The notes under the pieces were generated by a model. The model saw only the letters and a program-made list of their open reading frames with translations, was not told the DNA's origin and made no database searches. From contig CALBAX010000113.1 in assembly GCA_937926875.1 (NCBI GenBank), positions 1-7,376 of the forward strand: DNA of 7,376 nucleotides. The letters are read 5' to 3'. Of this stretch, positions 1 to 5,012 are shown piece by piece. The stretch's first letter is position 1, and every line of letters starts with the position of its first letter. The stretch is from an uncultured Desulfovibrio sp. Lineage in GTDB: Bacteria > Desulfobacterota > Desulfovibrionia > Desulfovibrionales > Desulfovibrionaceae. The position numbers and the translations under genes were made by a program.

Positions 1-375
1 CCCCAGTGCGCAACGGGTGAGTTTCTGCAGCAGATAGTTCTCCTCGTTGGTACAGCGGGCAGAGGTCAGCACGCCGATGCTGTCAGGGCCGTACTGGTCG
101 CGGATGCGGGCCAGCTCGCGGGCGGCATGGTCAAGAGCGCTTTCCCAGTCCAGGGGCTGCCAGCCCTGCCCCGTCCGCAGCAGGGGCGTTTTCAGACGGT
201 CAGGATGCTGTATGAATTCATGCACGTTCCAGCCCTTGACGCACAGCTTGCCCCGGTTGACCGGGCTGTCGGGCGTGGGTACGGAACGCTGAATGCGGCC
301 TTCCGCAGTTTCCAGGGTCAGGCCGCAACCGCAGCCGCAATACGGGCAGGTTGTCGCCGTGTGACGAATATCCAT
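1..375 (-). CDS. Formate dehydrogenase-like Mo/W-bis-PGD oxidoreductase, N-terminal part (partial)
   Basis: This is the first 125 residues of a molybdopterin (Mo or W bis-PGD) oxidoreductase; the gene runs off the left edge. The N-terminus carries the Cys motif binding one [4Fe-4S] cluster: C10, C13, C17 and C45 (CxxCxxxC-x27-C), with the CVKG stretch whose Lys (K47) sits between cluster and cofactor in formate dehydrogenases. The later segment SARCTNEENYLLQKL (residues 105-119) matches the FdhF-type formate dehydrogenase alpha family. No twin-arginine signal precedes the Cys motif, so a cytoplasmic enzyme is expected, either oxidising formate to CO2 or working in reverse. The start ATG is at 375, preceded by a GGAGAG ribosome site at 385-380. 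The catalytic Sec/Cys position lies outside the window, so the substrate is not proven; another member of the family (nitrate reductase or assimilatory type) is less likely given the TNEEN motif. Confidence 0.88.
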   Translation of the reverse strand, partial: MDIRHTATTCPYCGCGCGLTLETAEGRIQRSVPTPDSPVNRGKLCVKGWNVHEFIQHPDRLKTPLLRTGQGWQPLDWESALDHAARELARIRDQYGPDSIGVLTSARCTNEENYLLQKLTRCALG

Positions 376-570
376 AAGTCTCTCCGCAATATCACATCAT
401 GTCCGGGCCAGGGCGGCACGCCTTTGTCCGCCACACACCGGCATGAGCTTTTTCCCAGCTCTGGAGTGGAAATTTTTGTCGTTTTTTTCCATAAAAAAAG
501 GTGCCCAACATGTCAAAGAGAAAGGCTTTCTTTTCTTGAAGACAGACCGGCACCGCACAAGGAGGCCCGC
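376..570. other. Divergent intergenic region between the fdh-like gene and the nucleotidyltransferase-like gene
   Basis: This 195-bp gap separates two divergent genes and should hold both promoters. It is locally AT-rich in a GC-rich window. Three A/T tracts, AAATTTTT (470-477), T7 (482-488) and A7 (493-499), lie with centres about 11 bp apart. I see no convincing -35/-10 pair on either strand, and no riboswitch or tRNA. Confidence 0.6.
559..565 (+). promoter_or_regulatory. Ribosome binding site deciding the start at 571
   Basis: AAGGAGG is a near-perfect Shine-Dalgarno sequence five bases before the ATG at 571. The frame stays open upstream as far as 127, but that upstream stretch overlaps the opposite-strand fdh-like gene and has no family resemblance, so this site fixes the real start. 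Confidence 0.85.
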
Positions 571-1167
571 ATGGACAACGTTCCCCCCTGGCAGGCGCTG
601 GCCCGCGCCACACAGGCAGAAGCCCGGGACATCGTGGAAGGACTGGACATAGAAGGGCACTGGAGCCGGGCAGGCGCCGTGGTCAATGCCGTGGGCTCGT
701 TCAGGACAGGCCTGCTGGTCCGGCACAGGGACATAGACTTCCATGTCTATACGCCTGTCCTGGACCGTGGCCTCAGCTTCCATGTCATGGCGGCCCTGGC
801 CAGCTCCCCCTATCTGAACGATCTGCGCTTCATCGACGGCAGCGGGACAGAGGAACGCTGTCTGGAATGGCATGGCATCTGGCAACGCCCCGGCGGCGCG
901 CCCTGGCAGATCGACATCATCCACATCGAGAGCGGCTCGACGTTCGACGGATATTTCGAGCGCTTTGCCGACCGTCTTTGCCGGCGCCTGGACGATGCAA
1001 CGCGGGACACCATCCTGCGACTCAAATACGAGACGCCAGAAAATGAGAACATCCACGGGGTGGAATATTATCAGGCTGTTTTGGAAGGCGGTGTGCGTAC
1101 GCTGGAAGAACTGCACCGCTGGCGTGCCGCGCATCCCCTGGACGGCGTGAACCTCTGGATGCCCTGA
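571..1167 (+). CDS. Nucleotidyltransferase-fold-like protein of unknown substrate
   Basis: This encodes a 198-residue soluble protein with no signal peptide or membrane segment. Residues 42-56 read GSFRTGLLVRHRDID, fitting the nucleotidyltransferase (pol beta-like) pattern of Gly-Ser followed about ten residues later by DxD (D54 and D56). A third acidic residue in a beta-strand context is at D115 (WQIDIIHI). Together these could form the metal-binding carboxylate triad of the fold. The C-terminal part (about 140-190) is helical and charged, with an LKYETPENENIHGVEYYQAV stretch that looks conserved but has no role I can name. The substrate is unknown: candidates are a small molecule, RNA or protein AMPylation. 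I recall similar proteins carrying uninformative or misleading names such as phosphoglycerate mutase family, but I cannot confirm this. It is transcribed alone, divergent from the fdh-like gene and convergent with the secretion operon, so context gives no function. Confidence 0.7.
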   Translation: MDNVPPWQALARATQAEARDIVEGLDIEGHWSRAGAVVNAVGSFRTGLLVRHRDIDFHVYTPVLDRGLSFHVMAALASSPYLNDLRFIDGSGTEERCLEWHGIWQRPGGAPWQIDIIHIESGSTFDGYFERFADRLCRRLDDATRDTILRLKYETPENENIHGVEYYQAVLEGGVRTLEELHRWRAAHPLDGVNLWMP

Positions 1168-1176
1168 GGCATCCAG
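1155..1176 (+). other. Nine-bp hairpin enclosing the stop codon
   Basis: CTGGATGCC (1155-1163) and GGCATCCAG (1168-1176) are perfect inverted repeats around the 4-nt loop CTGA, which contains the TGA stop (1165-1167) of the nucleotidyltransferase-like gene. No T-run follows, so it is not a standard intrinsic terminator. It could protect the 3' end of the transcript or assist the stronger hairpin just downstream. Confidence 0.5.
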
Positions 1177-1191
1177 CCCGCCCGCAGCACG

Positions 1192-1236
1192 AAAAAGGGC
1201 GGTGCCCTTTCCGGATACCGGAGCAGGCACCGCCCT
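1192..1236 (-). terminator. Intrinsic terminator of the secretion/HD-GYP operon, possibly bidirectional
   Basis: AGGGCGGTGCC (1196-1206) and GGCACCGCCCT (1226-1236) form a perfect 11-bp stem. The loop holds a second small stem, TCCGG-ATA-CCGGA (1210-1222). Read leftwards, the stem ends in a run of five T (complement of A1196-1192) and lies 12 nt past the stop codon at 1248, a classical intrinsic terminator for the minus-strand operon. Read rightwards the trailing sequence is CTATCCTGTTGTC, a poor U-tract, so termination of the convergent plus-strand gene here would be weaker. Confidence 0.85.
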
Positions 1237-1247
1237 CTATCCTGTTG

Positions 1248-3317
1248 TCATTGCCGCAATGTCTGGACGAATTCCTTGCCCTGCGCGCTTTGCAGGAACG
1301 CCGCCAAGGCATCCACGACCTGCTGGTCATACTTGAACGGACGCTCCCGCAAGATGGCCAGAGCCGCCGGTTCGTCATGACGGCGCCGGTAGGAACGCGG
1401 GCGCATCAGGGCGCAGAAAGTATTGGCCACGGCCAGGATGCGGGCCTGCAGGCAGATGGCCTCGCCCTGCAGTTTCCGGGGATAGCCGGAACCGTCCATG
1501 CGCTCGTGCATCTGCTCGATGGTCTGCAGGACAGGCAAGCCGAAATCTATGCCCCGCAGGGCCTCCACGGCATAATCCACGTGCTTTTCCATCAGCAGGC
1601 GTTCTTCGGGCGTCAGGGGACCGGCCTTGGTCAGCAGCTCGTGCGGCAGACGGATCATGCCCACCTGGGACAGGCTGGCCGCCGTACGCAGCGTGGACTC
1701 CAGCGCCGGATCGTCCTTGCCCAGCCAGGCCGCCAGATGATAGGCGAGCTCGCCGGTCAGCCCGGACTGCCCCTTCAGATAGGGATCCACCGCCTCCACC
1801 GCATGCGTGAAGGCCTCGACGGTCTGGCGCAGCATGGTGGCAAGGCGCTGTTCCGCCTCCACACGGGCCGTGATGTCCCGATAGACCACCACGACAGTCC
1901 CAGATGCGCCGTCCTCCGCAGCAAAGGGCAGGCACTGCACATTGAGATGCACCAGCTTGCCTTCGACCAGCATGTCTTCCTGATCGGAAAATTCCGTCCC
2001 TGTCCGCCAGACGAATTCCACATGGCGCTCCAGGCTCCGGGCCAGATAGTCCGGCAGGTGCCGCACCTGCATGAGATGGAGCACGTCCCCCTGGCAGCGG
2101 GCCAGACGGGCGAACTCCGTATTGGCATAGACGATGCGGCCTTCAGCATCCACCAGGGCCAGCGCCGAATGCATGGCCCGCAGGACCGTATCCAGCAGGC
2201 AGCGCTGCCGGGACATGGTCGCGTACAGGTCTTTCAGCTCCCGGATCTCGCCCCGCTCCCGGCGGATGCCGAGCCACCAGTAGAACCAGGCCAACATCCC
2301 CGCCAGACAAAGGAACAGCAGTCCGGCCATGGTCCAGACACGCCAGGCCATGTCGTCCTGTTCCTGGCGGACGCTGTCTGCCCGGCAGGCCACGGCCGCA
2401 TACCAGGATGTCCCCGGCACTGGCTGGCCGACCACGAGGCAGTCCATGGTCCCGGAGATGACGGGCAAGACCATGTCACGGGGCGTCATGTCCTGGCCAA
2501 AGCCTGCAGGTAACGCCACCTGGTTGAGGCTCGGCCGCTCGCCCATGCCGATGGCCTGGACAAGGTCGCCGCCGGTCTCCAGCAGCAGGCTCAAATAGCC
2601 CAGTTCAGAGGACTGGCCGATCCCTTCCAAAAGCCGGCCGATGTCACAGGTGACCAGAAGGATCCCCTGGGGCGAGTCATCTGCCGAAACATAGCCCGGT
2701 GCCGTCACCGGACAGTAAAAATCCACCAGCAGGCGCTCTCCCTGGAGCCGGACAGGCAGCATGCCAGCCCTGGACAGCAGGCCTTCGCCCCGGCACTGCT
2801 TCAGCAACGTCCTGGCATCCGCCTGCAAGCCCTGCCCCATCTGCATGACCGGCTCCAGGGTCCTGTCCAGCAGGGCCACGCCGGAAAAGTCATGCCGGGA
2901 GATGAACTCGGCAAATTTGCGGTAGATGAGCATGGCATGGGGCGAGATGTCACGCAGGGCCTGGCGGTCCCGCTCATCAAGGCCACTGTGCCGCCCATGT
3001 TCCTGTTCCGTCCAGGGGGTCTCCCCCAGCTCGCGCAGCAAGGCAGCGGGCAGATCCGTCTCCGCTATTTCCGCCGCCAGCAGGCGCAGCATGTCATAGC
3101 GGGCCATCTCCGCCACAGCATCGCGCTGGACGCCGGTCCATACCGTCACCATGGCCGCTGCTGTGGATGCATAGGCAGAAAGCTGGCTGCCCGTCCTGTC
3201 GAGGATCTCGCGTTGTTCCGCACTGTTGAAACGGGTGGCCCCGATGACCGTCAGGGCAAGCAGCAGGATCAGCCCTCCCAGCAGGGGCCGCAGTGACACA
3301 CGTTCAGGATTGCGCAT
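1248..3317 (-). CDS. Membrane sensor protein: Cache-like periplasmic domain, PAS, degenerate HD-GYP
   Basis: This encodes a 689-residue protein. TM1 is about residues 12-28, a roughly 300-residue extracytoplasmic region follows, and TM2 is about 328-349. That region is probably a double-Cache-like ligand sensor, given segments such as LLVDFYCPVTAP and QGILLVTCDIG, but this is tentative. A PAS domain follows at about 370-485 (VDAEGRIVYANTEF, ending VVYRDITARVEAE), then an HD-GYP-type domain at about 492-689. The last keeps LTPEERLLMEKH (H579) and HERMDGSGYP (604-613), but key positions are altered: the HD of HDxGK reads SQ (550-551) with M554 for Lys, GHS reads GQS (Q517), HHE reads MHE (603-605), and VADxFDAL reads VANTFCAL (N632, C635). 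HD-GYP enzymes hydrolyse cyclic-di-GMP using a metal centre; this copy is probably inactive. The ATG at 3317 has GGAG at 3326-3323. It lies 21 nt after the fusion-protein gene, in the same operon, and is followed by a terminator. Confidence 0.87.
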   Translation of the reverse strand: MRNPERVSLRPLLGGLILLLALTVIGATRFNSAEQREILDRTGSQLSAYASTAAAMVTVWTGVQRDAVAEMARYDMLRLLAAEIAETDLPAALLRELGETPWTEQEHGRHSGLDERDRQALRDISPHAMLIYRKFAEFISRHDFSGVALLDRTLEPVMQMGQGLQADARTLLKQCRGEGLLSRAGMLPVRLQGERLLVDFYCPVTAPGYVSADDSPQGILLVTCDIGRLLEGIGQSSELGYLSLLLETGGDLVQAIGMGERPSLNQVALPAGFGQDMTPRDMVLPVISGTMDCLVVGQPVPGTSWYAAVACRADSVRQEQDDMAWRVWTMAGLLFLCLAGMLAWFYWWLGIRRERGEIRELKDLYATMSRQRCLLDTVLRAMHSALALVDAEGRIVYANTEFARLARCQGDVLHLMQVRHLPDYLARSLERHVEFVWRTGTEFSDQEDMLVEGKLVHLNVQCLPFAAEDGASGTVVVVYRDITARVEAEQRLATMLRQTVEAFTHAVEAVDPYLKGQSGLTGELAYHLAAWLGKDDPALESTLRTAASLSQVGMIRLPHELLTKAGPLTPEERLLMEKHVDYAVEALRGIDFGLPVLQTIEQMHERMDGSGYPRKLQGEAICLQARILAVANTFCALMRPRSYRRRHDEPAALAILRERPFKYDQQVVDALAAFLQSAQGKEFVQTLRQ

Positions 3318-3338
3318 AGGAGCTCCGCACAGCAGGGA

Positions 3339-5012
3339 TCAACGCTCGGTAAGTGCGTTCTGCCTGGCTTTCATCACAGGTTTGAGGATATAGTCGAGCA
3401 CCGTTTTCTTGCCGATGATGATGTCGGCCACCACGATCATGCCCGGGATGATGGGCAGGATCTCGTCATTATGGCGTATGGCCGTCTCATTGGTACGGAC
3501 TTTGACAAGATAATAAAAATCGCCCTTTTTGTCTTCAATGGTGTCCGCGCTGATGGATTCCAGTTTACCGGGAAGCCCGCCGTAGATGGAAAAGTCATAG
3601 GCCGAGACCTTGATCATCACATCCTGGCCGGGACGCAGGAAGGCCACGTCCTGCGGGCGGACACGCACCTCCACCAGCAGGCTTTCGTCCATGGGCACGA
3701 TGTCCATGATGGCCTCGCCCGGCTTGACGACCCCGCCCACCGTATTGACCAGTATCTGCTTGACGCTGCCCCGCACGGGGCTGCGCACCTCGGTGCGCGT
3801 CACACGGTCGCCGCCGGCGGTCAGCGATTCCCGCACCGACCCCAGCTCCGTGCGCCGCTTGTTGATCTCCTGGCTGATGGCCAGCTGTTCTTCGGCCACC
3901 CGGCTGCCGATGCGCTGCCGGGCCTCATCCATCATGGCCTGTGCCTTGGGGATGGATGCGGCCAGCATGTCGATCTCGCCCTGGGTCTGGATGATCTTCT
4001 GCTCCAGTCCCAGATAATCCATGCGGGAATAATTGTTGCGCAGCAACAGGCGCTTGGCCGTATCCCGCTGCTCCGTCTCCAGCACCAGGCTCCCGTCCAG
4101 CTGTTTCTTGCGTGCCAGCTGTTCCGCCACCTCGCTCTGGCGCTGGGCATACTGGGCCTCCAGCATGGAAAGCTCGGCCTGCAGCTTCGAACTCTGGGCC
4201 TTCCAGGTGTTCAGCTGATCATCGACGATCTGGCGGGCACGCTCCACAAGAGCACCGTCGGGCTCTTCCCCCAATATCTCCTTGAGATAAGCAGGCAGGT
4301 CGCCGGGGAAGACCGGTTCCTCGTCACGCAACATGGCCTCCAGCCGCATGATGGCCAAACGATGTTCCACCAGCTTGTACAGGGCATCCCTGTACGAGCT
4401 CTCGGCCATGACGTTTTCCAGCTGGGCCACGGCCTGTCCTTTTTCCACGATCTCGCCCTCCCGGACGAGCACGGCCTGCAGGATGCCGCCTTCCAGGTTG
4501 GAAACAGACTGCGTGCGCCGGGAGCCCACCACGGAACCTTCGGCATGGGTCACTTCGTCGATGGGGGCCCAGGCCGCCCAGACGAGCAGCGCCGCCATGA
4601 GAAGGGCCACAGTCACGGACAGGGCGCGAGCCGTGAACGCAGGCCTGCGGGACAGGGCCGCGTCCACTTCGCTGGCATAGTTGATGTCATCCGGCATCAG
4701 GCCGTGCAGGGGAGCATCCAGGGCCGCGAACAGCTCCTTGCGCGTCATGGGTTTGTCACCGGCGGATGACGCCTGACTGAAATTCTCGCGCAGGCGCTCC
4801 GCCATGCCGGTGGCGGGACGCTGTTCGTGTTCGACATCCCCCACGAAGATCAGACGGAGCACCTGCCAGATGCGGGCGGGCAAAGAACGTTTCTGGGCTG
4901 GCCCGTCAGGCACGGGAGCCTCTGGGGACAAGGCCGAGAAAATATCCTCCGGCGGCCTGGTTTCAGGCCTTTCACCGGCCTGCGTCGCGGGATCCGGCTT
5001 ATGGGCGTCCAT
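3339..5012 (-). CDS. Type I secretion membrane fusion protein, HlyD/LapC family
   Basis: This 557-residue periplasmic adaptor links the inner-membrane ABC exporter to an outer-membrane TolC-like channel. Order: a cytoplasmic N-terminal region (1-128), one membrane anchor at about 129-149, the first half of the lipoyl/barrel-sandwich motif at about 158-200 (GGILQAVLVREGEIVEKGQ), a long alpha-helical hairpin/coiled coil at about 200-420, the second lipoyl half (RSPVRGSVKQILVNTVGGVV) and a C-terminal beta-barrel with the KGDFYYLVKVR strand typical of the family. The N-terminal cytosolic part is long and proline/acid-rich; HlyD itself has about 60 residues there. An in-frame ATG at 5093 also exists, but the start at 5012 has AAGGAGG six bases upstream and the preceding 27 residues are Arg/Pro-rich and lie within the exporter gene. 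It overlaps the exporter gene by 14 nt, suggesting translational coupling. Family assignment is firm; the substrate is not in the window. Confidence 0.93.
   Translation of the reverse strand: MDAHKPDPATQAGERPETRPPEDIFSALSPEAPVPDGPAQKRSLPARIWQVLRLIFVGDVEHEQRPATGMAERLRENFSQASSAGDKPMTRKELFAALDAPLHGLMPDDINYASEVDAALSRRPAFTARALSVTVALLMAALLVWAAWAPIDEVTHAEGSVVGSRRTQSVSNLEGGILQAVLVREGEIVEKGQAVAQLENVMAESSYRDALYKLVEHRLAIMRLEAMLRDEEPVFPGDLPAYLKEILGEEPDGALVERARQIVDDQLNTWKAQSSKLQAELSMLEAQYAQRQSEVAEQLARKKQLDGSLVLETEQRDTAKRLLLRNNYSRMDYLGLEQKIIQTQGEIDMLAASIPKAQAMMDEARQRIGSRVAEEQLAISQEINKRRTELGSVRESLTAGGDRVTRTEVRSPVRGSVKQILVNTVGGVVKPGEAIMDIVPMDESLLVEVRVRPQDVAFLRPGQDVMIKVSAYDFSIYGGLPGKLESISADTIEDKKGDFYYLVKVRTNETAIRHNDEILPIIPGMIVVADIIIGKKTVLDYILKPVMKARQNALTER

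Noticed and set aside
445..461. GAGCT-7 nt-AGCTC inverted repeat as an operator
   Set aside because: Only five base pairs with a 7-nt loop; easily chance.
127..570. Upstream extension of the nucleotidyltransferase-like frame to 127
   Set aside because: It overlaps the fdh-like gene on the other strand and its translation is unrelated to the family; the ATG at 571 has AAGGAGG.
397..1230. Minus-strand 277-codon frame across the nucleotidyltransferase-like gene
   Set aside because: It crosses the terminator hairpin and the divergent promoter region and has no recognisable domain; the plus-strand gene has a strong ribosome site and a motif pattern.
1245..2513. Plus-strand 422-codon frame opposite the HD-GYP-like gene
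   Set aside because: His/Gln-rich translation without domains, antisense to a clear PAS/HD-GYP gene; a codon-bias shadow.
3471..4769. Plus-strand 432-codon frame opposite the HlyD-like gene
   Set aside because: Low-complexity His/Leu/Gly-rich product, no family resemblance and antisense to a well-supported gene.
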